A stretch of 64,000 nt of DNA from Betaproteobacteria bacterium. Its GTDB lineage: Bacteria; Pseudomonadota; Gammaproteobacteria; Burkholderiales; JACQAP01. A model generated the notes under the pieces. It was not told where the DNA came from, searched no databases, and worked only from the letters and a program-made list of their open reading frames with translations. The stretch covers positions 1 through 64,000 of the forward strand of contig JACQAP010000012.1 of assembly GCA_016194905.1 (NCBI GenBank), written 5' to 3'. Of this stretch, positions 1 through 9,151 are shown one piece after another; position 1 is the stretch's first letter, and every line of letters begins with the position of its first letter. The translations under genes were made by a program, and so were the position numbers.

Positions 1-77
1 CTGCGCTTCAGAAGCGAGTTCCGGCCAAAGCCAAGTCGCCCCGTAGCAAACCTAGGAAGCCCAGAAAGCCACGCTAG
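1..77 (+). CDS. Possible 3' end of a gene with a basic tail (partial)
   Basis: In frame 3 the first 77 bases read as an uninterrupted Lys/Arg/Pro/Ser-rich tail ending KPRKPRKPR and then TAG. Such a tail is typical of nucleic-acid-binding or low-complexity C-termini, but the upstream sequence is outside the window, so no function can be named. The next 80 bases up to the groES promoter hold no gene. Frame 1 also stays open up to a TAA at 79-81, so the frame choice rests only on composition. Confidence 0.3.
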   Translation, partial: ALQKRVPAKAKSPRSKPRKPRKPR

Positions 78-159
78 GTAATCAAGTATTTATAGCAGTC
101 CGCTTACTTTTTGACCTGTTTCGTCAAGTACATACTTCCGTCGAGATTAGCCACAGGCC

Positions 160-188
160 TTGAATTCTGGCCTCCCCGCCCTTATTAT
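160..188 (+). promoter_or_regulatory. groES-groEL promoter (sigma70-like)
   Basis: TTGAAT at 160-165 and TATTAT at 183-188 are separated by exactly 17 bases, a good vegetative promoter geometry. The -10 element abuts the CIRCE operator, so a bound HrcA repressor would block the start site. A sigma32 promoter was looked for; CTTGAA and a CCCCGC run occur, but only about 8 bases apart, which is too close. Confidence 0.6.
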
Positions 189-214
189 TAGCACTCGCAA
201 GTATTGAGTGCCAA
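188..214 (+). promoter_or_regulatory. CIRCE operator (HrcA binding site)
   Basis: The inverted repeat TTAGCACTC, nine bases, GAGTGCCAA matches the CIRCE consensus (TTAGCACTC-N9-GAGTGCTAA) at 17 of 18 arm positions. CIRCE is bound by the HrcA repressor, which is released on heat stress when GroEL is titrated by unfolded proteins. It lies immediately downstream of the -10 box and about 45 bases before the groES start. hrcA itself is not in the window. Confidence 0.9.
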
Positions 215-259
215 TGAGAGCTCGCTCTCGATTTATTGTCCATAACAAGGAGAGTTGAA

Positions 260-2246
<1,987 letters not shown>

Positions 2247-2271
2247 GAGCTTTAGCCGCTCTCGGACTACG

Positions 2272-2303
2272 AAAAGCCCCGCTTCGGCGGGGCTTTTCTT
2301 TTT
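2272..2303 (+). terminator. Rho-independent terminator after groEL
   Basis: AAAAGCCCCGC and GCGGGGCTTTT form a perfect 11-bp stem around a TTCG tetraloop, and a T-rich run (TCTTTTT) follows. It lies 25 bases after the groEL stop and closes the chaperonin operon. Confidence 0.95.
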
Positions 2304-2377
2304 GGCGCCAGGACGATGGTCAACGCCTCCCCCTTACCGGCCGTTCAGATTTGCTGCAACCGCGGCGTAGCATGACA

Positions 2378-2407
2378 TTGACAGTCGCCCGGGCTCGGCA
2401 ATTAAAC
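2378..2407 (+). promoter_or_regulatory. Possible promoter of the MFS transporter gene
   Basis: A perfect -35 hexamer TTGACA lies at 2378-2383, followed at 17-18 bases by a weak A/T-rich -10 (ATTAAAC at 2401-2407). It is 60-90 bases upstream of the transporter start. The -10 matches only about half the consensus, so this is a suggestion. Confidence 0.4.
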
Positions 2408-2468
2408 TGTCGGTCAGACTGCGTCGGCGCCTGACTGCCGCGGCAACAATCACACGGGAGGAGAGAAC

Positions 2469-4085
2469 ATGACTGGCATCGCAACCAGCATCCACGACGA
2501 GAATCATCCGGATTTCAAGCCGGAAGAGAAGCGGGTCATCTTCGCTTCCTCACTGGGCACGGTTTTCGAGTGGTACGACTTCTATCTGTACGCAACACTG
2601 GCGCCGTTCTTCGCGGCATTGTTCTTTCCGAAAGGCAACGAAACGGCCGCCCTGTTGTCGGCGTTTGCGACTTACGCCGCCGGCTTTCTGGTCCGTCCAT
2701 TCGGGGCGCTGGTGTTCGGTCGTATCGGTGACCTGGTGGGTCGCAAATACACGTTCCTGGTCACCATTATCGTCATGGGCGGCGCGACCTTTGCGGTCGG
2801 CTTGCTGCCGACATACGAGGCCATTGGCTGGGGTGCCCCGATTCTGCTGGTGTCATTGCGGCTGCTGCAGGGGCTTGCCCTTGGCGGTGAATATGGCGGT
2901 GCGGCGACCTATGTGGCCGAGCACGCGCCGAATCATCGGCGCGGCTACGACACCAGCTGGATCCAGACCACCGCCACGCTGGGCTTTTTCCTGGCGCTGC
3001 TGGTGATCGGAATCTGCCGCGTCCAGATGGATGCGAAAGTTTTTGCCGATTGGGGCTGGAGGATTCCGTTCTGGTTCTCGGTGATCCTTCTGGCATTTTC
3101 TGTCTACATCCGGCTGAAACTGGAAGAGTCGCCGGTGTTCACCAAGATGAAGTCCGAAGGCAAGGGATCCAAGGCGCCGCTGACGGACAGTTTTTTGCGC
3201 TACCCCAACAACAAATTTGTATTGCTGGCGCTGCTTGGCGCCACAGCAGGCCAGGGCGTGGTTTGGTACAGCGGCCAGTTCTACGCGCTCTTCTTCCTGA
3301 TCATTACGCTGAAGCTGGAGTTCGTGACGGCTTATGCGCTGATCGGTGCGTCGTTGCTGATCGGCACGCCGTTCTTCATATTCTTCGGCTGGCTTTCCGA
3401 CAAGATCGGTCGTCTCAAGATCATCCTGGCCGGATGCCTGATAGCGGCACTGACCTATTTTCCGCTGTTCCAGGCGTTGACTCACTACGTCAATCCGGCA
3501 CTGGAGCAGTATCAGCAGACCACCAAGATCTCGGTGGCCGCGACCGACTGCAGCTTTCACATATTTGTCGGCCCGTGGAGCAAGTTCACCGATTGCGATC
3601 GAACCAAGGACTTCCTGACGAAGCAGGGCCTGAGCTTCAGTTCGGTACCCGCGGTTCCCGGCAAGGCCGTCGTCACCAAAGTGGGCGAGGTCGAGATCGA
3701 AGGCTGGGATGAAAAGAAGCTGTCGGAAACGCTGAAAACATCCGGATATCCCGGGCCGGCGGACAAGACCAGGGTGAACTACGGCATGACCTTGTTGATA
3801 CTGGTCATCATGCTGATCTATGTGACGATGGTGTATGGACCGATTGCAGCCTTCCTGGTCGAATTGTTCCCGACACGGATCCGCTATACCTCGATGTCAC
3901 TGCCTTATCACATCGGCAACGGCTGGTTCGGCGGCATGCTGCCGCTCACCGCGACGGCGATGGTGGCGGCCACGGGCGATATCTATTACGGACTGTGGTA
4001 TCCGATCGTCGTGGCCGTGATGACCGTGGTGATCGGGATAGTGTTCCTCAAGGAAACCAAGGACAGGGACATTCATCAGAACTGA
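2469..4085 (+). CDS. MHS-family MFS transporter with periplasmic insertion
   Basis: This 538-residue inner-membrane symporter belongs to the metabolite:H+ symporter branch of the major facilitator superfamily (ProP/KgtP/ShiA-like). Twelve membrane segments can be traced. The branch signatures are visible: FEWYDFYLYA near residue 33, GRIGDLVGRK near 84 and LALGGEYGGAATYVAEHAP near 136. Between TM9 and TM10 there is an unusual soluble stretch of about 95 residues (roughly 340-436) containing two cysteines (361 and 376), predicted to face the periplasm. This explains the length, since the family is usually 430-450. GGAGGAG precedes the ATG. The substrate cannot be told; dicarboxylates or compatible solutes are typical. 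It stands alone between two terminators. Confidence 0.85.
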   Translation: MTGIATSIHDENHPDFKPEEKRVIFASSLGTVFEWYDFYLYATLAPFFAALFFPKGNETAALLSAFATYAAGFLVRPFGALVFGRIGDLVGRKYTFLVTIIVMGGATFAVGLLPTYEAIGWGAPILLVSLRLLQGLALGGEYGGAATYVAEHAPNHRRGYDTSWIQTTATLGFFLALLVIGICRVQMDAKVFADWGWRIPFWFSVILLAFSVYIRLKLEESPVFTKMKSEGKGSKAPLTDSFLRYPNNKFVLLALLGATAGQGVVWYSGQFYALFFLIITLKLEFVTAYALIGASLLIGTPFFIFFGWLSDKIGRLKIILAGCLIAALTYFPLFQALTHYVNPALEQYQQTTKISVAATDCSFHIFVGPWSKFTDCDRTKDFLTKQGLSFSSVPAVPGKAVVTKVGEVEIEGWDEKKLSETLKTSGYPGPADKTRVNYGMTLLILVIMLIYVTMVYGPIAAFLVELFPTRIRYTSMSLPYHIGNGWFGGMLPLTATAMVAATGDIYYGLWYPIVVAVMTVVIGIVFLKETKDRDIHQN

Positions 4086-4103
4086 AGCAGGCCCACGTAA
4101 ACG

Positions 4104-4133
4104 AAAAGCCCGCTGACGCGGGCTTTTCTGTTC
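4104..4133 (+). terminator. Rho-independent terminator after the MFS gene
   Basis: AAAAGCCCGC and GCGGGCTTTT form a perfect 10-bp stem with a TGAC loop, followed by CTGTTCTT. It lies 18 bases after the stop codon and separates the transporter from tRNA-Phe. Confidence 0.9.
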
Positions 4134-4151
4134 TTCAGCAGGGAATCCGGA

Positions 4152-4182
4152 TTGACCGGGCACAGGTGTTTTCGGGTAAAAT
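4152..4182 (+). promoter_or_regulatory. Possible tRNA-Phe promoter
   Basis: TTGACC at 4152-4157 and TAAAAT at 4177-4182 are 19 bases apart. They are followed by a GC-rich discriminator (GCCGCGC) typical of stringently controlled stable-RNA promoters. The implied 5' leader before the tRNA is about 80 bases. The spacing is longer than optimal. Confidence 0.45.
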
Positions 4183-4270
4183 GCCGCGCTTTCCGAGCGC
4201 TGGCGGCTTCCGCCATCGGGAACATAAGAAAGCGATCCGACTCCCATTCGGATCAGAAGTTGCAAGCGGG

Positions 4271-4348
<78 letters not shown>

Positions 4349-4408
4349 TCCCTTCTGAATTAGTAGGAACATAGCAGGAACCGACTGCCAATTCGTCCCT
4401 GTAACGGG

Positions 4409-4458
4409 CCTGAGTCGTAATCAGGCGGTCGAAGGTTCAACTCTTCTCATCAGCACCA
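4409..4458 (+). pseudogene. tRNA-Thr(CGT)-like 3' fragment
   Basis: CCTGA-GTCGTAA-TCAGG forms a perfect anticodon arm with anticodon CGT. A five-base variable region, an imperfect T-arm with loop TTCAACT, and acceptor 3' strand CATCAGC followed by ACCA come after it. The matching 5' acceptor strand (GCTGATG) and a D-arm are absent upstream, and the T-stem has mismatches, so this is not a working gene. It may be an attachment-site relic of another integration or a degraded element-borne tRNA. Confidence 0.5.
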
Positions 4459-4698
4459 GTAAAACAATGGCTGGAGGACTGCGGGCCAATTTCGTTTGCG
4501 TAGATGCTGTGTAGACGTGTCACTATTGGCATTGACGCTGTAAAACCGTTTCCGGGAGGGCCTGGCCCTGTCTCCGCGGCCAGTGGCGACCTGCAGCTCG
4601 GTGTCCCATTAAAGGAGTTCTTTCCGTGAAGGACCGAGGAGTCGTAAATTGCCAAGCTGCAGAAAGTTCAATACAGACACATTGTGGTGAACAATGTA

Positions 4699-5088
4699 TT
4701 AGAACCCTAACATCTTCAGTTCCGACGCGAGAGCCACAGATTCCGCGTTTACCTTAGGACGCCATTTTTGCCATGCACTTCCCCGAGCAGCTATGCGCTT
4801 CAAGGTCTCGGGATCCGTGGGCGAGTCCGAATCCGAAAGCATAATACCAATGGGCTCTGGGCCAACGCCCTCTTGCCAGTCGGCTAGAGAGACGTAACCA
4901 AACACCAGCGATTTCAAAACCTGGGGGTTAGGCGCTACTGGCAAGAGCAACCTGATTGCTTGTTTGATCTCTGATTTCGAAAACGGCAGTTCCCTCAGAT
5001 CTATGACGTGAGGCTGCGGAATCTTTGCGACCGCAGTTAGGGTTGCGCCGTAAGCGTTTATGATCTGTTGGGCTCTGGCAATGTCCAT
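4699..5088 (-). CDS. Hypothetical protein (129 aa), island gene
   Basis: I do not recognise this protein. It is soluble and mixed alpha/beta in appearance, with an N-terminal helix (DIARAQQIINAYGA), a segment LPFSKSEIKQAIRLLL near residue 34, and FGYVSLADWQEG near residue 64; no signal peptide or membrane segment is visible. A GGGGGTAG purine run about 6 bases before the ATG supports the start. It lies 143 bases downstream of the three-gene operon on the same strand, so it may be co-transcribed but is not translationally coupled. Confidence 0.6.
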   Translation of the reverse strand: MDIARAQQIINAYGATLTAVAKIPQPHVIDLRELPFSKSEIKQAIRLLLPVAPNPQVLKSLVFGYVSLADWQEGVGPEPIGIMLSDSDSPTDPETLKRIAARGSAWQKWRPKVNAESVALASELKMLGF

Positions 5089-5231
5089 AATGAGCTACCC
5101 CCCGATCCGACGGACACTTCCGATCGATGTAAAGATCGTTTCCGAACAAGATATGTTCACCAATGCTTAAAGACGCTTGGAGATGTCGACTTGCAAGAGA
5201 GCAACGTTACCGAAGGGTAAGTGATGCCTGG

Positions 5232-5696
5232 CTATGACTGACGGTATGGCTCTATCGCCCACCCGTGGGATTCTGCAATTCGACAGAGCGCATCCTTAAG
5301 CTTGTTGAAGCGGTTGCCATTTGCGAACGAAGGATCCGTTTCGATTTGCGCATGAGATCGATTCTCCGGAAGTCCGGAGGGGTTTCCGGACTCAATCGGA
5401 CGAGCAATTACGTCCACTTTCAGCGTGATTCGCTCCGTCTGAGCGGCCCCTGGATTATTGACGAGTCCTGCGATGGCACGAACTTGGAGAGCCTCTAGTT
5501 GAGCTACTCCGTCGGTAGCACTGATTTGAGTATCTCTAGGGTCGTCCCGTAAACTCTTACGATCTACAGATGGCTTCCATTCAGTGTCATTGAACGCCTG
5601 ATTGGACAAACGCCAACTGGTCCCATCGTAAACCACATATTCGTAGCGAACGCTTCGGTGTAGCACCTCGTCGTCTGTGACCGGTCCCACGCACAT
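5232..5696 (-). CDS. Unknown small protein, third gene of the TIGR04255 operon
   Basis: This 154-residue soluble protein has no recognised function. Notable segments are SWRLSNQAFNDTEWKPSVDR (about 27-46), containing an A-F-x-D and P-S-V-D-R pattern, and HAQIE near 115 followed by a helical C-terminus (NKLKDALCRIAESHGW). Its ATG shares one base with the TAA of the upstream gene (TAATG), so translation should be coupled. No catalytic motif is evident; the conserved-looking SVDR and HAQIE patches could be an active or binding site, which is speculation. Confidence 0.7.
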   Translation of the reverse strand: MCVGPVTDDEVLHRSVRYEYVVYDGTSWRLSNQAFNDTEWKPSVDRKSLRDDPRDTQISATDGVAQLEALQVRAIAGLVNNPGAAQTERITLKVDVIARPIESGNPSGLPENRSHAQIETDPSFANGNRFNKLKDALCRIAESHGWAIEPYRQS

Positions 5697-6196
5697 TAGT
5701 CAATCTGCAATCTGAGCCAACGCCATAGATCAGCAAAACCGTCTTTTTCCAGAACGCCGGCTTCCATCTGCGTCTCAATATTTGATCCCCAACTGCTTAC
5801 ATACTCAATTGTCTCTGGCGAAAAATAGAGCGTTAACTTTTTGTGGTAATTCCACCACTCAAAAACCACATCACCGCGTTCGTTCAGTCCCACATGAGGA
5901 TCTACCCAGCCGAAATTCGCAATCTTGGTTTGGTCAAATAGCTCCTCAATAGCCTCCACCGCGCTAGCGATGGAATTTTCGTTGTGTGCCGCACTTCCGT
6001 AGCCATCCCAATTCGCATTCCTGCTGGCCATCTTAAAGATTGCTAGACGCACCCTGCGCGATGTCAGATCGCGTAAACGTTCCGATGCGGGCACAAGCCA
6101 ATCCTTACGCAGATTGGCGACGACTTCGCCAATGCCTACATCTCGTAAGGCTAACTCATGAACAATAGAGCTCTCACCGCTGGATTGGAATCTCAT
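5696..6196 (-). CDS. Unknown protein with NWDGYG motif, second gene of the TIGR04255 operon
   Basis: This 166-residue soluble protein has function unknown. A helical N-terminal half leads to NWDGYGSAA (62-70), then a helix, then a beta-rich part with ERGDVVFEWWNYHKKLTLYF (106-125). I have the impression of a recurrent family of small proteins with a WDGYG motif followed by a D-x-x-x-E-W strand, but cannot name it. The start is taken at 6196, where ATG overlaps the TGA of the upstream gene (ATGA), rather than at a possible earlier codon at 6229. It ends in a TAATG overlap with the next gene. Confidence 0.7.
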   Translation of the reverse strand: MRFQSSGESSIVHELALRDVGIGEVVANLRKDWLVPASERLRDLTSRRVRLAIFKMASRNANWDGYGSAAHNENSIASAVEAIEELFDQTKIANFGWVDPHVGLNERGDVVFEWWNYHKKLTLYFSPETIEYVSSWGSNIETQMEAGVLEKDGFADLWRWLRLQID

Positions 6197-6987
6197 GCGA
6201 TTAGTTCCCTCATTTTGTCGGTTAAGCAAGTTTCGAACAGTTCGTTCTTTTTATCGCGCAGACCATCTAACAAAGTCCAAATCGTCGCATCGCCAGACGA
6301 AAGTTCAACCCCTGTCTGAAAAACATCAATGTCCAGCACGAACGCTTGTGAACGTGGGTCCGGTGACGCTTGCGATGCTACGGAAACCGTAGAATGTACA
6401 TTCGGACCAAGACTTGGTTGTGGGATCAGAATTTGCATGAAAACACCGGAAATTGGTCCAACGGAATCAGGTACTTCAGGGACAACTCGCAAATAGTGGC
6501 TAAGATCGATCGGCCCTGCTGGCAACATCAAGCGATTAATGTATCGCACTGCCACGCGCGTAATTTGTTCTGGCTTGCACAGCTCGACGAACTTCGCCCA
6601 AAGTGGCATCGCCTCTTGCTTGAAAATTTCCCAACGCGTATATGGTGGCAAGTGGCTATAAGTAAAACTCTTGCGTTGAATTTGCAAGATGCGGTCATTT
6701 TCGGCTGTAAAGAGTTTCCACCCAGTTTGTCCTTGCGTAGACGGCATTGATTCTATGTGCCCATCTTCGTTCTTCAGTCCAACGGTGAAAAACTGTAGGG
6801 GTTCTCGCCTCGCGAACTTTGCAGCGAATGCATCTGCGCACTCAGTCACAACAGGGAATTCGAGATGATCTGGATAACGCACTTGTATATCTATGACCGC
6901 TTCTACGATCGGAGCGCGGTTATAAATTCGCCGAGACGGTGCCCCACTGATTCCCGAGGCAGCGCTTGTTCCTGTGGCAGCGCTCAT
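6193..6987 (-). CDS. TIGR04255 family protein
   Basis: This 264-residue protein matches the hallmarks of the TIGR04255 family, a sporadically distributed bacterial family of unknown function. The visible hallmarks are NRAPIVEAVIDIQV (23-36), a central FSxSHLPPYTRWE-like segment near 107-120, RVAVRYINRLMLP (144-156), LDIDVF (218-223) and a C-terminal LRDKKNELFETCLTDKMREL (243-262). There is no signal peptide or membrane segment. It is first in an operon whose three genes overlap by 4 and 1 bases. A purine-rich AGGAA lies about 12 bases before the ATG. Its place in a tRNA-anchored island suggests an accessory role, perhaps in conflict with phages or other elements; that is inference. Confidence 0.85.
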   Translation of the reverse strand: MSAATGTSAASGISGAPSRRIYNRAPIVEAVIDIQVRYPDHLEFPVVTECADAFAAKFARREPLQFFTVGLKNEDGHIESMPSTQGQTGWKLFTAENDRILQIQRKSFTYSHLPPYTRWEIFKQEAMPLWAKFVELCKPEQITRVAVRYINRLMLPAGPIDLSHYLRVVPEVPDSVGPISGVFMQILIPQPSLGPNVHSTVSVASQASPDPRSQAFVLDIDVFQTGVELSSGDATIWTLLDGLRDKKNELFETCLTDKMRELIA

Positions 6988-7433
6988 TCTGCGGGATTCC
7001 TAGCCGATGTGTAGTGCGTAGATTAAAGTGTACAAGGCACGAATGGTAGCGTATTCAGCCTATCGAAGAAACCGCACACGATCCTCTTCAGTTACAGCAC
7101 CCCGGGCAGACGAGGATGAAACCTTCTGACCGTACAGTTATTGACAGTACTCCAAGAACCCGCAAAATCTCTCCGGCTATACGTGGCGTCCACAAAGTGC
7201 AATGCTTCATCGCCGGCGAGCCGTCCGGGCGGCACGCGAGCCGCAGGCGCGTGCCGCCCGGACGGCTCGCCGGCGCCGGAGGCTGGCTCATCCCGTCGTT
7301 TCGTAATCGGTTCCGAGCGCTCGTTGCCGGCCTGGGTGCTCTGGCGAACGACTGTCCAGTCGTGCAGGCGAGTCGGGCAGGCGGTTGATCCGAACTCCAC
7401 CCCGAAAATCTACCATCCCACCGGCTCACCTTA
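6988..7433. other. Non-coding right arm of the island
   Basis: About 445 bases lie between the TIGR04255 start and attR. The first hundred are A/T-richer and should hold the minus-strand promoter of the operon, although no clear -35/-10 pair stands out. The remainder contains the long inverted repeat at 7211-7275. Open frames here on both strands are low-complexity (Arg/Pro/Gly-rich) translations of the palindrome and of the tRNA repeat and are not considered genes. Confidence 0.6.
7211..7275. repeat. Perfect 27-bp inverted repeat (hairpin)
   Basis: Bases 7211-7237 and 7249-7275 are perfect reverse complements, with an 11-base loop whose outer pair also matches. The arms are very GC-rich. 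There is no T-tract, so it is not a standard terminator. It resembles a REP/BIME-type palindromic repeat or a transposon-end palindrome. A second copy was not noticed in the window. Confidence 0.85.
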
Positions 7434-7468
7434 GTGTCGGTGGTTCGATTCCGCCCTTGGCCACCATC
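7434..7468 (+). repeat. attR: right direct repeat, partial tRNA-Phe 3' end
   Basis: Identical to 4314-4348 over 35 bases, covering the T-arm, the acceptor 3' strand and CCA of tRNA-Phe. Without the 5' two-thirds it cannot make a tRNA. It marks the right end of the island, about 160 bases before the TRAP transporter operon. Confidence 0.85.
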
Positions 7469-7625
7469 CCTCTTCCAGGCGACATTCGGTTCCATCTCAC
7501 TCCCTGTTATCCGCGGCGCAGCTTGACAGCGATGCATGCGTGCATTGATAGTTCAGCACCTTGAAATGACCGGCGGGCCGAGGCCTGCCGGCTATAAAAA
7601 TTAGAAATGCTCCGGGGGGAGAAAC

Positions 7626-8615
7626 ATGAAGCTCTGTATTTCTGCTGTGCTGGCTCTGCTGCTCACCGCGACAGGTTCCGTCAATCAGGCGGCGGACCTG
7701 ACGTTGCGTTTCGGCACGCCGTTCGTCACCAACAGCAACCTGCACAAGGCGATGGAGAAGTTCGCCGAGGTCGTCGACAAGGAAAGCGGCGGCAAGATTC
7801 GCGTGCAGGTCTATGCCGACAGTCAGATCGGCGACATCCAGCAGCTCATCGCCGGCATGCAGCTCGGCACCGTGGACATGGCTTATCTGGGAGTCGGCAA
7901 CTCCGGCCAACTCAAGGACTGCGGTGCGCTCAACGTTGCCTATCTGCCCTACCTGTTCAAGAACAAGGAAAAAGCCGCCCAGGTTCTCAACGGCCCGATC
8001 ATGCAGGAGTTCTACGACAACTGCGCCAAGTCTTCTGGCATACGAATTTTTGCGGTGGCAGGCGCGCGCTCGCCGCGCGCGATCGTCACGACCAAGGGAC
8101 CCATCCGAAAGCCCGAGGACCTGAAGGGTTTGCGGCTGCGCATTCCGCCGATTCCGATTTTCCGCGAGACATTCGAGTCCCTCGGCGTGAAAGTGGTGCC
8201 GCTTGGTCTGAATGAGGTTTACATGGCGTTGTCACGCGGCCAGGTCGACGGCCAGGACAACGGTTTCGACCTGACCGTCACATTCCGCTTCCATGAGGTT
8301 TCCAAGTATTGGTCTGCCACCGACCACGTCTACGATGTAGCGGCGTGGTACATCTCCGATCGGCGCTGGAAATCCATGACCAAGGAGCAGCAGGAACTCT
8401 TCAAGCGCGCCGCGCAGGCCGGCGGCAAAGTCGCGACCGATCTCGGCGAGCAGTTCGATCGCCAGGGCATGGAGGAGTTGAAGAAACAAGGCGTGAATTA
8501 CGTCGTTCCCGACAAAGCGGCTTTCGAAGCTGCGTGGAAAGATGTCTACAAGAGCTATGAGGGCAAGTTTTGGCCCAATGGCCTGGTCGAGCGCCTGAAG
8601 GCCGCGCAGCAGTAG
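7626..8615 (+). CDS. dctP: TRAP transporter substrate-binding protein DctP
   Basis: This 329-residue periplasmic solute receptor has a Sec signal peptide (residues 1-22, ending NQAADL). The DctP-family core shows FAEVVDKESGGKIRVQVYADSQIG near 41-62 and the substrate-anchoring Arg region LKGLRLRIPP near residues 163-172. It captures a carboxylate and delivers it to the DctQM membrane partners. GGGGGGAG precedes the ATG. It is first in a three-gene TRAP operon that begins just outside the right end of the tRNA-Phe island. Substrate identity is not readable. Confidence 0.93.
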   Translation: MKLCISAVLALLLTATGSVNQAADLTLRFGTPFVTNSNLHKAMEKFAEVVDKESGGKIRVQVYADSQIGDIQQLIAGMQLGTVDMAYLGVGNSGQLKDCGALNVAYLPYLFKNKEKAAQVLNGPIMQEFYDNCAKSSGIRIFAVAGARSPRAIVTTKGPIRKPEDLKGLRLRIPPIPIFRETFESLGVKVVPLGLNEVYMALSRGQVDGQDNGFDLTVTFRFHEVSKYWSATDHVYDVAAWYISDRRWKSMTKEQQELFKRAAQAGGKVATDLGEQFDRQGMEELKKQGVNYVVPDKAAFEAAWKDVYKSYEGKFWPNGLVERLKAAQQ

Positions 8616-8648
8616 TCCGCGCCACCTGGTTCAGCGCACGGCGCCTGC

Positions 8649-9149
8649 ATGCTGGAGATTCTCAAACGCGGATTACGCCTGCTCGATATCGTGATCGAAT
8701 GGGCGGTAATCGCTTTGATGGTGTCGCTGGTCGTCATCGTTTCCCTGCAATTCGTCGATCGTCACTTCATCGATACCGGCATTGCGGCGCCTGACCAGTA
8801 CGCCCGCATCGCGCTGGTCTGGCTGACCTTCGTCGGCTTCGCAATTGCGGTGCGTGCGATGGTCAATATCCGCGTCGACCTGATCGATTCCCACCTTCCG
8901 CCGAAGATCCGACAGGTTCTGGAACTGGCGTTCGATGCGCTGCTGATCGTGTTGCTCGTCGTCCTGGTGCCGGGGAGTTGGCGCCTGATGGTGATCGGCA
9001 AGGATCAGGAGTTACTGGGAACCGTGTTCAGCGCCGCAGTTCCCGCCGCCGGCGTGTTCATCGCGTGCCTGGTGATGCTGCTCTACGTCGGCGTCAGGCT
9101 CGTTGCCGGGGTCATGGGCCGCAAACCGCCCGGCTACGAGGAGAAATAG
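8649..9149 (+). CDS. dctQ: TRAP transporter small permease DctQ
   Basis: This 166-residue inner-membrane protein has four hydrophobic segments (about 17-38, 52-74, 93-113 and 127-151) and the family pattern ALVWLTFVGFAIAVR in the second. It bridges the substrate-binding protein and the large permease of a Na+-driven TRAP importer. It follows dctP by 33 bases, and dctM begins 3 bases after its stop. Confidence 0.9.
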   Translation: MLEILKRGLRLLDIVIEWAVIALMVSLVVIVSLQFVDRHFIDTGIAAPDQYARIALVWLTFVGFAIAVRAMVNIRVDLIDSHLPPKIRQVLELAFDALLIVLLVVLVPGSWRLMVIGKDQELLGTVFSAAVPAAGVFIACLVMLLYVGVRLVAGVMGRKPPGYEEK

Positions 9150-9151
9150 CG

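Noticed and set aside
4437-4655. 72-codon minus-strand frame in the left arm of the island
   Set aside because: No ribosome site, no family resemblance and it overlaps the tRNA-Thr-like fragment.
5265-5498. Plus-strand frame of 77 codons inside the island operon
   Set aside because: Antisense to the third operon gene, whose coupling to its upstream neighbour is strong evidence for the minus strand.
7088-7537. Open frames of 90-149 codons on both strands around the inverted repeat
   Set aside because: They translate the palindrome (RPGG.../RPDGSPA on both strands) and the tRNA repeat (RNRTTDTK), have no ribosome sites and overlap one another.
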